Positions 24,155 through 32,725 of a DNA stretch of 64,000 bases are shown in pieces. The position numbers and the translations under genes are program-made. A model generated the notes under the pieces. The model saw only the letters and a list, made by a program, of their open reading frames with translations. It had not been told where the DNA came from and made no database searches. Position 1 is the first letter of the stretch, and each line of letters starts with the position of its first letter. The stretch is taken from assembly GCF_048268305.1 (NCBI RefSeq), contig NZ_JBLWVT010000001.1, forward strand, positions 310,001 to 374,000, in the 5' to 3' direction. This DNA is from Pseudodonghicola sp048268305 (GTDB lineage: Bacteria; Pseudomonadota; Alphaproteobacteria; Rhodobacterales; Rhodobacteraceae).

Positions 24155-27100
24155 ATGTGGAAGGCAAGGATCGGAACGGGGGCGTTCCTGGCGCTGGTGA
24201 TGGCAATCGACCCCTCTGTCCTGCCGGCCCAGTCGATGAAGGGCGGGGGCGCCGATGACGGGCTTCTGGTGATCTACGGTCGTCGCGCCCCGAGCCGCGA
24301 GGGCGATATCGACCACCTTGAACAGATCTTCTTCAGCCTGCCCGCCGATCTGGCCGACCGCGTTTATCTGCGGCTCTATGATCCCGAGACCAGCGGGGCC
24401 GGAGATTTTACCTATGGCGGCAGCGCCGACGCCCAGACGGTGTTCCGCCTGTTCGGCGGCGTGGGCGCCTATTCCGGCACCGAGCGGCCGCAGCCGGTGG
24501 CGGACGGTGCCCGCGCCGCAGAACGGGCTTTCGATCCGGCCCCCGGTCCCGGCACGCTGATCGGCGAGCAGGCCTTTGGCAATGATCCCGCCACCGATCA
24601 GCGCTGGGTGGTGCTGACAGCCCTGCGCGCGACCCAGGGCGAGGTGATCGGTGATCGCGCCTATTTCCGGCTTGATGTGCTGGGCACCGAGGGCAACGAC
24701 GGCAACGGCTATTCGCTGTCGGTCAGCCTGCAGCGCGATGGCGACCGCGCCCCCGAGGGGGTGGAGATCTTCGCCTATGATCCGACGGTGCGTTGGGCGG
24801 CGGGACAGCCGCCGACGCTGGTGCGCTTCGCCGGGCCGGGCGAGGGGGCGTTGACGGTGCAGAACTTCGACGGCGCTAGCGCCGATTTCGCCCTGGTCAC
24901 CACCTTCGTCGATCTGCCGCTGAAAAGCTCGGGCCAGGATAGTTGGGTCTCCGATCAGGTGGAGACCGGCGAGACCGATCTGGCGCTGACCTTTTCGGGT
25001 GGCTTCGAGACGCCGAATGACGTGACCCTGACGGTCTTCGATGCCGCGGGGCGTGCCCTGCCGCTGACGATGCCGCCGACCCGGGCACCGCTGCCGGCCC
25101 GCCCGGTCGCGGCGGGCAGCGCAAGCCCGCTGGCCGATTGCCGCGCGGTGGCCTTCGATGCCTCGGCCACCAGCGGCCGGCTGCCGCTTGGCTATACCTG
25201 GATCTTCGGCGATGGCGAAACCTCTTCCGAACCGGTGATCGCCCATCGCTATGCCGCCCCCGGCCGCTATACCGCGCGGCTCGAGGTGCTGGAGCCGGGC
25301 AATCGCCCCGGGCGCGGTGCCGCGATCGACCTGCCGGTGCATGTCCGCAACGCCCCGATCGCGGTGCCTGGTGCCGATATCGTCGTCGCACCGGGCGAGC
25401 CGGTGGGATTCGACGCCAGCGCCTCGATCGCCTCGGACAGCCCGATCACCCGCTATCTGTGGCGCTTCGGCGATGGCGCCGAGGCCAGGGGGATGACGGC
25501 CAGCCACAGCTATGCCGCGCCGGGCCAGTTCCGCGCCGTGCTGCGGGTCGAGGATGACAGCACCCACCCCTGCGACTTCGGGGTGGAGACGCGGCGGGTC
25601 ATGGTCAACTTCCCGCCGGTGGCCGAGGCCGGCACCGACCAGCAGGCGGTGGTGGGGCAGACCATCAGCGTCAGCGCCGGGGCGAGCTATGATATCGACG
25701 GGCGGATCGACCGCTTTGTCTGGGACATGGGCGACGGCACCACTCTGGAGGGCGAGACCGTCAGCCATGCCTATGGCGCGCCGGGGGCCTATCAGGTGAC
25801 TCTGACCGTGACCGACGACAGCGGCGTCACCAACGCCCGGGCGACGGATCACCTGCGGATCGCGGTCAACGCCCCTCCGGTTCCGGCCTTCACCCTGCCG
25901 TCGCGGCCGCTGTCGGTGTCCGAGGTCGCGACGCTTGATGCTGGTGGCTCGTCGGACGCGGACGGGCGGATCCTGTCTTACATCTGGGATTTCGGTGATG
26001 GCGCCACCGGCGAGGGGCCGCTGGTCACCTATGCCTGGGGGCGCGCCGGCGACTTCCCGGTCACCCTCACGGTGATCGACGACAGTGGCACCGGCTCGGC
26101 GTTGCAAAGCCTGACCCAGACGATCCGCATCGACGCCGCGCCGGTCGCCGATGCCGGCCCCGATCAATTCGTCACCGCCAGCGTGGTGCGCTTCGACGGC
26201 AGCGGTTCGACCGATCCGGACGGCAAGGTCGCAGGCTGGACCTGGGATTTCGGCGATGGCACGACCGGCAGCGGCGAGACGGTGGAACATGCCTATGCCC
26301 GTCCCGGCGTCTATCAGGTGGCGCTGACGGTGATTGACGACAGCGGCGCACCGCTGAACCACAGCCGCGACAGCATGACGGTCACCATCAACGCCAGCCC
26401 GATCGCCGATGCCGGCCCGGCCCTGACGGTGGCCCCGGGGGCTGAGTTCACCCTGTCCGGCGCGGCCTCGGTCGATCCCGACGGGCGGATCGCCCGCTAT
26501 CTCTGGCGCTTCCCCGATGGCGCCACCACGGAAGGGGCGCGGGTCAGCCATCGGCTGGACGCCCCCGGTCTCTATCCGGTGGTCCTGAGCGTGTTTGACG
26601 ATTTCGCCGGCGGTGCGGCGGCCGACGAGGCCGAGGTGCTGATCACCGTCAACGCCGCCCCGGTCGCGGTGGCGGGGCCGGATCGGCGCATCGCCCCGGG
26701 CGAGAGCGTGATCTTCGACGCTGGCAATTCCTATGATCCGGACGGCAGGATCACCGCCTGGCGTTGGGACTTCGACGATCTTGGCGCCCCGCTCGAGGCT
26801 GCCCGGGTCGAACGCGCCTATCTTACCCCCGGGGCGTGGTCCGCGCAGTTGACCGTGACCGACGACAGCGGCGTGCTGAACGCCACCGCCAGCGACGCGG
26901 TGACCATCCGCGTCAACAGCCCGCCCATCGCCGAGGCGGGGCCGGAGATCGTGACCGAAAGCCTTTATGTGACCTTCGATGGCGGCAGTTCCTCGGACGC
27001 GGATGGCGATACGCTGATCTATCAATGGGATTTCGGGGACGGTTCCGCCCCTGTCTTGGGGCAGCAGGTCACCCATGCCTATCCGCGCCCCGGGCTCTAT

Positions 27101-29017
27101 CCGGTGACCTTGCATGTCGATGACGGCAGCGGCCTGGCCAATGCAGGGGGCAGCGATGCCACCACCGTGTGGATCCGGGCGCGTCCGGTGGCCGATGCCG
27201 GCGCCACCCGCGAGGTCTGCTCGGGCGAGCCGGTGCTGTTCGATGCTTCCGGCAGCCGCGATCCGGACGGGGGCGCGTTGCTCTATGCCTGGGATTTCGG
27301 CGATGGCGAGCAGTCCGAGCTGATCAATCCGACCAAGATCTATGAGAAACCCGGCCTCTATCCGGTGACCCTGTGGGTGCGCAATGAAACCGGCAGCGAT
27401 TACGGCAGCGACATGGACCGGATCGCGGCGCTGGTGCGCCAAGGGCCGATGGCCGATGCCGGCCCGGCTCTGCGGGTCTGTGCCAATACTGCGGTGCGGT
27501 TCGACGGTTCGGGGTCGCAGGATGCGGATGGTGCGGTCGATGCCTTTGCCTGGAGCTTCGGCGATGGCGCAAGCGGCGCGGGCATGACTCCCAGCCATGT
27601 GTTCACCGAACCGGGCAGATATACCGTCACCCTCACCATCACCGGCGACGCGCAGGGCAGTTGCAGCCCCTATGATGCCGATTCCGCCGAGGTGGAGGTG
27701 ATCCCGGCGCCGCAACTGGAGATCGAGGCGCCCGACCGCGCCGGGGCCGGGGCAGAGGTGCGCCTCGCCGCCCGGCTGACCGGGGCAGGGCAGGTCGAGA
27801 CGCTGCATTGGGATTTCGGTGATGGCACCACGGCCGAGGGGACCGAGGTCGCCCATCGCTGGGCCGAGCCCGGCGCCTATCCGATCCGCCTGCGGGTGAC
27901 CCTGTCGGGCGGGGCGGAGGCCTGCGGCGATCTGGAGGTGAGCCAGCGAGTGGTGATCAACGCCGCTCCGACCGCCCGGCTTGACGGGCCCGAAGAGCTT
28001 TCGCTCGGCCAGGAGGGGCGCTTCGATGCCAGCGGCTCCGACGACAGCGACGGGGTGCTGGTGGGCTATGAGTGGGATTTCGGCGATGGCAGCACCGCAA
28101 CCGGGGTGATGGCCGAGCACAGCTATGCCCAGCCTGGTGATTACGATCTGCGCCTGACCGTGCGCGACGATGCCGGTGTCGCCAATAGCCAGGCGAGCGT
28201 GACCCGGCGGATCCGGGTGGCCGCGCCGCCGCCGGCGGTCCTTGCCGCACCGGCGACGGCCTGTCCGGGCCAGCCGCTCGACTGGGCGGTCGAGGTGGCG
28301 CCGGGCACGGTGGCGCGCTGGAGTTTCGGCGATGGTGCCACCGCCGAGGGGGCCGAGGTGAGCCACGCCTTCGATGGCCCGGGTCTCTATCCGCTGCGGC
28401 TCAGTCTCGATGACGGTGCCGGGCGGATCGGCAGCGAGACCGGCCAGGAGGTCTATGTCCGTGTCAATGCCGCGCCCAGGGCCGAGGCGGGGCCTGATCG
28501 GCTGGTCTGCCCCGGCGAGCCGGTGGTCTTCGACGCCGGCGGCTCCTCTGATCCGGATGGGGCGCTCGCGGCCTATGATTGGGTCTTCAGCGACGGGATC
28601 ACCCTGACGGGGCCGCGGGTCGAGCGGGTGTTCGACACCCCCGGCGCGTTGGAGGTGCGGCTGACGGTGCGCGATGACAGCGGTGCCGCCGGGTGCGACG
28701 TCGCCAGCGCCAGCGCCCGCGTGCTGGTCAATGCGCCGCCGCTGGTCGATGCCGGGCCCGATCGCAGCCTGCCGGTGGGGGGCGCGCATGATGTGCTTTG
28801 GTTCGATGCCTCGGACGCCCGCGATCCTGACGGGCAGGGCGTCAGCCTGACCTGGGACTTTGGCGACGGGACCACAGCCGGCGGGGCGCGGGTGCGCCAC
28901 GGCTATGCCGCGCCGGGCCGCTATAGGGTGACGGTCGAGGCGCGCGATGCCTCGGGGCTCGCCTGTGGGGTGGCCCGCGATACCGCGCTTGTGGAGGCCC
29001 TGCCGCGCAGCCCATAG
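24155..29017 (+). CDS. giant secreted protein with 15 PKD repeats
   Basis: 1,620 residues. A signal peptide (ending near LPAQS, residue 25) is followed by a ~280-residue domain I do not recognise. Then come fifteen PKD/Ig-like beta-sandwich repeats of about 87 residues (roughly 310-1620). Each is marked by a WxFGDG core and a GxYxVxLxVxDD closing strand. Repeats 6 and 7 have degenerate cores (WRFPDG, WDFDDL), and repeat 14 has WVFSDG. There is no sorting signal or membrane anchor at the C-terminus, which ends LVEALPRSP. ATG 24155 is seven bases after GGAGG, 42 bases behind the LysM/FecR gene and 7 bases before the cyclase gene. PKD repeats usually mediate adhesion or protein-protein contact. 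Confidence 0.88.
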   Translation: MWKARIGTGAFLALVMAIDPSVLPAQSMKGGGADDGLLVIYGRRAPSREGDIDHLEQIFFSLPADLADRVYLRLYDPETSGAGDFTYGGSADAQTVFRLFGGVGAYSGTERPQPVADGARAAERAFDPAPGPGTLIGEQAFGNDPATDQRWVVLTALRATQGEVIGDRAYFRLDVLGTEGNDGNGYSLSVSLQRDGDRAPEGVEIFAYDPTVRWAAGQPPTLVRFAGPGEGALTVQNFDGASADFALVTTFVDLPLKSSGQDSWVSDQVETGETDLALTFSGGFETPNDVTLTVFDAAGRALPLTMPPTRAPLPARPVAAGSASPLADCRAVAFDASATSGRLPLGYTWIFGDGETSSEPVIAHRYAAPGRYTARLEVLEPGNRPGRGAAIDLPVHVRNAPIAVPGADIVVAPGEPVGFDASASIASDSPITRYLWRFGDGAEARGMTASHSYAAPGQFRAVLRVEDDSTHPCDFGVETRRVMVNFPPVAEAGTDQQAVVGQTISVSAGASYDIDGRIDRFVWDMGDGTTLEGETVSHAYGAPGAYQVTLTVTDDSGVTNARATDHLRIAVNAPPVPAFTLPSRPLSVSEVATLDAGGSSDADGRILSYIWDFGDGATGEGPLVTYAWGRAGDFPVTLTVIDDSGTGSALQSLTQTIRIDAAPVADAGPDQFVTASVVRFDGSGSTDPDGKVAGWTWDFGDGTTGSGETVEHAYARPGVYQVALTVIDDSGAPLNHSRDSMTVTINASPIADAGPALTVAPGAEFTLSGAASVDPDGRIARYLWRFPDGATTEGARVSHRLDAPGLYPVVLSVFDDFAGGAAADEAEVLITVNAAPVAVAGPDRRIAPGESVIFDAGNSYDPDGRITAWRWDFDDLGAPLEAARVERAYLTPGAWSAQLTVTDDSGVLNATASDAVTIRVNSPPIAEAGPEIVTESLYVTFDGGSSSDADGDTLIYQWDFGDGSAPVLGQQVTHAYPRPGLYPVTLHVDDGSGLANAGGSDATTVWIRARPVADAGATREVCSGEPVLFDASGSRDPDGGALLYAWDFGDGEQSELINPTKIYEKPGLYPVTLWVRNETGSDYGSDMDRIAALVRQGPMADAGPALRVCANTAVRFDGSGSQDADGAVDAFAWSFGDGASGAGMTPSHVFTEPGRYTVTLTITGDAQGSCSPYDADSAEVEVIPAPQLEIEAPDRAGAGAEVRLAARLTGAGQVETLHWDFGDGTTAEGTEVAHRWAEPGAYPIRLRVTLSGGAEACGDLEVSQRVVINAAPTARLDGPEELSLGQEGRFDASGSDDSDGVLVGYEWDFGDGSTATGVMAEHSYAQPGDYDLRLTVRDDAGVANSQASVTRRIRVAAPPPAVLAAPATACPGQPLDWAVEVAPGTVARWSFGDGATAEGAEVSHAFDGPGLYPLRLSLDDGAGRIGSETGQEVYVRVNAAPRAEAGPDRLVCPGEPVVFDAGGSSDPDGALAAYDWVFSDGITLTGPRVERVFDTPGALEVRLTVRDDSGAAGCDVASASARVLVNAPPLVDAGPDRSLPVGGAHDVLWFDASDARDPDGQGVSLTWDFGDGTTAGGARVRHGYAAPGRYRVTVEARDASGLACGVARDTALVEALPRSP

Positions 29018-29024
29018 TCTCGCC

Positions 29025-30737
29025 ATGCGATTCCCCCTGCGTCTGAAGTTCTTCGTCTTTGCCGCGCTCCTGGCCGTGGCGCCTCTGGCCCTGGTGGGCC
29101 AGAGCCTGACGCGGTTGACCCGGGACGAGCTGAAGAGCGCGGCGAACGAGGATCTGACCACGGTGGCGGCTGAGCTGCGCGCCGCCTTTGACACCACCTT
29201 CGAGGGCCGCTGGTTGACGCCGCTGACGGTGATCCGCAACGGCATCGACAGCGCCGATCTGGGGGTGCAGCAGAAAGTCTCGCTGATGACGCTGGGGCTG
29301 GAGCAATTGCCGCAGGTGGTGGCGCTGCAGCTCTCGGTCGAAGGCTCGGAGGTGCCGATCCTGGTGACCAGCGAGCGGTTCACCACCCATCTTTCCCAAG
29401 CCGGGCTGGATCCGGTCAAGACCCTCTCGGTGCCGGCGGACCTGATCCGGGCAATTGTCGCGACCGGCCAGTACGGCCGTCCGGTGATCGGCCGGATCGA
29501 GGCGACCGGCGACTGGATCGCCACCCTGGCGCTGCCGCTGAATAGCCGGATCGCCGGGCGGCAGGTCACCATGGCGGCGAGGATTGACCTGTCGACGCTG
29601 GGCGAGATGGTGCGTCATCATCCCTTTGCCCAGCGGGGCGAGATCACCGTCGTCGATCAGAGCGGTCGCCGGGTGCTGGGGCCGGCGCCGGCGCTGTTGA
29701 CAGACCGGCAGATCGTCGCCTCGGTGCAGCCGCTGATCGTTGCCGGTGCCCGCGCCAATGCGCTGGAGCCCTATGTCCGCCCGGACGGCACCGCGATGTT
29801 GGCGGCCTATGCCTTCCCGGACTGGTTCCCCTGGGCGGTGATCACCGAACTCAGCGAGGAAAGCGCCTATGCGGTGGTCAATGCGATCACCCGTCAGATC
29901 CTGATCGTCGGCCTCGTCGGCTTTGTCATCGCCGGGCTGGGCGCGGTGGTCTTCGCCCGTCGACTGACCCGACCGATCCTGAAGATCGGTGCTGTGGCCG
30001 AGCGGGTGGGGGAGGGGGATTTCACCGCCCGGGTCGAGGGCGTGCGGGCGCGTGACGAGATCGGCGATCTGGCCGCCCGCTTCAACCGGATGATCGGCGA
30101 ACTGGGCGAACGGCTGGAGCTGATGAAATTCGTCTCGCGCGGCACCGTTTCGGCGATCCAGAGAGCGGACGAACAGGGCATGCGGCGCGGCGGCGAGCGG
30201 CAGCGGGTGTCGGTCCTGTTCACCGATATCCGCGGCTATACCGCCTTTTCCGAACGGGTGTCTCCGGAAGTGGTGATCGAGGCGCTCAACAGCTATTTCG
30301 ACGTGCAGACCGATATCGTGGAAAAGCACGGCGGCGATGTCGACAAGTTCGTTGGCGACGCCCTGGTCGCGGTTTTCGAGGGTGAGGCGATGGAGCGCCG
30401 CGCCGCCGCCTGCGCGGTGGAGATCACCGAGGCGATGGCGCGCATGCTTGAAGACTATCCAGACTATCAGCTTCATGTCGGTATCGGCGTTGCCTCGGGC
30501 GAGGTGGTGATGGGCGCCATGGGGGCCAAGGCGCGGATGGATTTCACCGTGCTGGGTTCGACCGTGAACCTGTCCTCGCGGCTCTGTTCCGACGCGGCGC
30601 CGGGACAGACCCTGGTCGATCAGGCCACCCGCGACGCCGCCGCCGGGCTGGAGGGCATCCGTTTCGAGGCGCTGGAGCCGGTCACGCTCAAGGGCTACGC
30701 GGCTCCGGTTCCGGTCTTCTCCCCGCGTCGGGTGTAG
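29025..30737 (+). CDS. membrane class III adenylate cyclase with periplasmic sensor and HAMP
   Basis: 570 residues. TM1 is at about 8-28, a periplasmic Cache-like sensor region at 30-285, and TM2 at 292-312 (ILIVGLVGFVIAGLGAVVFA). HAMP follows at 313-370, and the catalytic domain spans 385-570. Both metal aspartates are present (Asp401 in VLFTDIRGYT, Asp445 in KFVGDAL), as is adenine-selecting Lys441. Asp506 is in DFTVLGSTVN, and transition-state Asn515 and Arg519 are there. It is therefore a competent cAMP-forming enzyme by sequence. It starts 7 bases after the PKD gene without a clear ribosome site, suggesting coupled translation. The exported LysM/FecR and PKD proteins encoded upstream are candidate partners of the sensor domain. 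Confidence 0.92.
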   Translation: MRFPLRLKFFVFAALLAVAPLALVGQSLTRLTRDELKSAANEDLTTVAAELRAAFDTTFEGRWLTPLTVIRNGIDSADLGVQQKVSLMTLGLEQLPQVVALQLSVEGSEVPILVTSERFTTHLSQAGLDPVKTLSVPADLIRAIVATGQYGRPVIGRIEATGDWIATLALPLNSRIAGRQVTMAARIDLSTLGEMVRHHPFAQRGEITVVDQSGRRVLGPAPALLTDRQIVASVQPLIVAGARANALEPYVRPDGTAMLAAYAFPDWFPWAVITELSEESAYAVVNAITRQILIVGLVGFVIAGLGAVVFARRLTRPILKIGAVAERVGEGDFTARVEGVRARDEIGDLAARFNRMIGELGERLELMKFVSRGTVSAIQRADEQGMRRGGERQRVSVLFTDIRGYTAFSERVSPEVVIEALNSYFDVQTDIVEKHGGDVDKFVGDALVAVFEGEAMERRAAACAVEITEAMARMLEDYPDYQLHVGIGVASGEVVMGAMGAKARMDFTVLGSTVNLSSRLCSDAAPGQTLVDQATRDAAAGLEGIRFEALEPVTLKGYAAPVPVFSPRRV

Positions 30738-30911
30738 GGGGCGGCAGCCGGGCTGCTCTGAGCAACAGGGGCCCGACCAATTCTGACATCTGGGAAGCTC
30801 CCGCCCTGTCCAGTGCGTGACGCCCACGTTGCTGTCATGGTTCGGCTTGTGTCGAACCATAAGGCTCTGGCGGTCCGCTATCCTGCACCGGACCTGCAAG
30901 GAGCGCCCGAT

Positions 30912-31817
30912 ATGAAACCCACTCCCAATCTCGCCATCGACGGGCCATTGCTGGCGCTTCTGGCGCTGCTCTGGGGCGCGTCCTATCTGTTCATCAAGGT
31001 TGCGGTGACGGAGATCCCGCCCATCACCCTGATCGCGGCGCGGGTCGCGGGGGCGGCGGTCTTTTTGCATGTCGTCCTGCTGATGCGGGGGCAGCGCCTG
31101 CCCCGCGATTGGCACACCTGGCGGATGCTGGGGGTGCAGGCGGTGTTCAACAGTATCGGCGCCTGGGCGGTGCTGGCCTGGGGGCAGCAATATGTCGATG
31201 CCGGGCTGGCGAGCGTGCTGCATTCCACCTCGCCGATCTTCGTTTTCCTGTTCACCGCGTTTCTGACCCGGCACGAGGCGCTGGACGGGCGCAAGCTGCT
31301 GGGAGCCTGCGCCGGCATTCTCGGGGTTATCCTGATCGTCGGAACCGATGCCCTGCGCGGGCTGGGCGATCAGGTGGCGGGGCAACTGGCCTGTCTCGCC
31401 GGCGCGGCGCTCTATGCCGGGGCGGCGATCTATGGCAAGCGGTTTTCCCATCTGGGCGCCGCCGCGACGGCGGCAGGGACAATGACCTGGGCCACCGCGG
31501 TTCTGGTCCCTGCCGCGCTCGTTCTTGAACAGCCCTGGCAGCTCAGCCCCGGGACCGGGGCGATCGCGGCGACCTGTGTGCTGTCGATCTTCTGCACCGG
31601 GGTGGCGCTGCTGATCTATTTCCGCCTGGTGCAGACGCTCGGATCGCTCGGGGTCGCCAGCCAGAGCTATCTGCGGGCCGGCATCGGCCTGTTGTTGGCA
31701 GTGCTGCTGCTGGGTGAAACCCTGAGCCTGCCGCTGCTGGTCGGGTTGGCGGCGGCGATCCTGGGCGTCGCGCTGATCAACTGGCCGATCCGGCGGCGGC
31801 AGCCGGAGCTGTCATGA
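30912..31817 (+). CDS. DMT-superfamily (EamA) transporter
   Basis: 301 residues with ten predicted membrane helices in two EamA repeats (LLALLALLWGASYLFIKVAV opens the first; GTGAIAATCVLSIFCTGVALL lies in the second). It is probably a metabolite or amino-acid exporter; the substrate is unknown. ATG 30912 follows AAGGAG by nine bases, 175 bases after the cyclase gene, so it may have its own promoter. A Lys/Arg-rich tail ends WPIRRRQPELS. No functional link to the cyclase can be shown from sequence. Confidence 0.9.
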   Translation: MKPTPNLAIDGPLLALLALLWGASYLFIKVAVTEIPPITLIAARVAGAAVFLHVVLLMRGQRLPRDWHTWRMLGVQAVFNSIGAWAVLAWGQQYVDAGLASVLHSTSPIFVFLFTAFLTRHEALDGRKLLGACAGILGVILIVGTDALRGLGDQVAGQLACLAGAALYAGAAIYGKRFSHLGAAATAAGTMTWATAVLVPAALVLEQPWQLSPGTGAIAATCVLSIFCTGVALLIYFRLVQTLGSLGVASQSYLRAGIGLLLAVLLLGETLSLPLLVGLAAAILGVALINWPIRRRQPELS

Positions 31818-32042
31818 GGCCAAGGCCAGATCGCCCTGCGTCCGGCGATGGGTGAACTCGACGAGAAGCAGGAGGTTTCCGAAGAGATCCTTGAAGACGG
31901 CAACCATGCCGAAGTCCGCTTCATTCGGCGCATGTGCGCCTCTGTTCCCGGGGGCGGCGAAAGCGCGGTGGTCACACCGGAAGTCACAGGTTCGCAGAAA
32001 CAGAAAGGCCCGCCCGCCGGCCTGGTCGGACGTTTGCCACAT
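31812..32042 (-). pseudogene. possible VOC/glyoxalase C-terminal remnant
   Basis: A 76-codon frame whose last third (ADFGMVAVFKDLFGNLLLLVE) resembles the closing FKDPxGNxxxLVE strand of vicinal-oxygen-chelate proteins. The preceding half looks unstructured and Cys/Arg-rich, and no N-terminal VOC module precedes it. A GGAGAAAGGAAC site lies before ATG 32042. It overlaps the DMT gene end by six bases. This 325-base spacer otherwise holds no convincing gene. Confidence 0.3.
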
Positions 32043-32142
32043 GTTCCTTTCTCCATCCGGCGGTTCCTGCCAGATTTTCCCGAACTGGGGCAGTCTACGA
32101 CAGGCTTCGACCCGCCGTTTGGCCGGCCTCCCTGGCGCCGGG

Positions 32143-32547
32143 TCAGGCGGCGAATTCCACCCAGGCCCAGATCATCGCGATATAGGTGAATTGGTGCAGC
32201 GCCTGATCAACGCCCGAGGCGCGCCAGAAGGCGGCCTTGTAGGGATCGAGCTTCTTCTGGTCGCATTGTCGTGCCTTCCAGAAGTCGATGTTGAAATGCA
32301 GCGCCCATTCCAGCGCGGCGAGGATCAGGGTGAAGACCACCGGCGCGCCGATCAGCAAGAAGGCGATGATCGACCCCAGTGCATGGACGCCGGCGTGCTC
32401 GGCCCGGCCGAGGTGCCAATATTCACCACGTCCCGACAGCATCCGCGGGGTTTGCAGGAAGTAATCGGCAAACATGTGCTTGATCTGCAGAAAGCAGAGC
32501 AGCAGCAATAATGTGCCGACTGGTGCGGTCAAGCCTGGTCTCCCCAT
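32143..32547 (-). CDS. DUF3307 membrane protein
   Basis: 134 residues with three or four hydrophobic segments (VGTLLLLLCFLQIKHMFADYF, SIIAFLLIGAPVVFTLILAAL, FTYIAMIWAWVEF). The HMFADYFLQTPRM element, with a later His in HAGVHALGS, is the DUF3307 signature. The family's function is unknown. ATG 32547 has no strong ribosome site; a TTG-initiated longer form (32604) is possible. It is divergent from the pseudo-ABC gene, with 178 bases between, so the two may be co-regulated. Confidence 0.75.
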   Translation of the reverse strand: MGRPGLTAPVGTLLLLLCFLQIKHMFADYFLQTPRMLSGRGEYWHLGRAEHAGVHALGSIIAFLLIGAPVVFTLILAALEWALHFNIDFWKARQCDQKKLDPYKAAFWRASGVDQALHQFTYIAMIWAWVEFAA

Positions 32548-32651
32548 CAGAGTCGGGATCAGCTTACGGGTTTCGATCCGGCGCTGCAATTGTTGCCCTG
32601 GCAATTCGCATAGCTAACGGTTCAGGTGCCCGACGGAGGGGTGGCGGCGAC

Positions 32652-32680
32652 TTGTCACAATCGCGGCCTCCGCCTATCTT
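32652..32680 (+). promoter_or_regulatory. candidate sigma-70 promoter of the ABC-CNB gene
   Basis: TTGTCA (32652-32657), a 17-base spacer and TATCTT (32675-32680) put the transcript start near 32687. The ribosome site AAGGGAG (32712-32718) and the presumed initiation at 32726 fall just downstream. Confidence 0.55.
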
Positions 32681-32725
32681 GCCGCAAAGGCCGGCCCCCT
32701 GATCGCCCGCCAAGGGAGCTTTGTC

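Noticed and set aside
24155..29017. PKD region considered as a DNA tandem repeat or CRISPR-like array
   Set aside because: The repeats are protein-level only. At DNA level units are well diverged and of unequal length, with no spacer-repeat pattern.
22460..29572. A 7.1-kb stop-free frame on the minus strand (2,370 codons)
   Set aside because: It lies antisense to the LysM/FecR, PKD and cyclase genes. Its translation is a His/Arg/Gln/Pro/Gly-rich low-complexity string with no domain. High GC and strong third-position bias on the real strand explain the missing stops.
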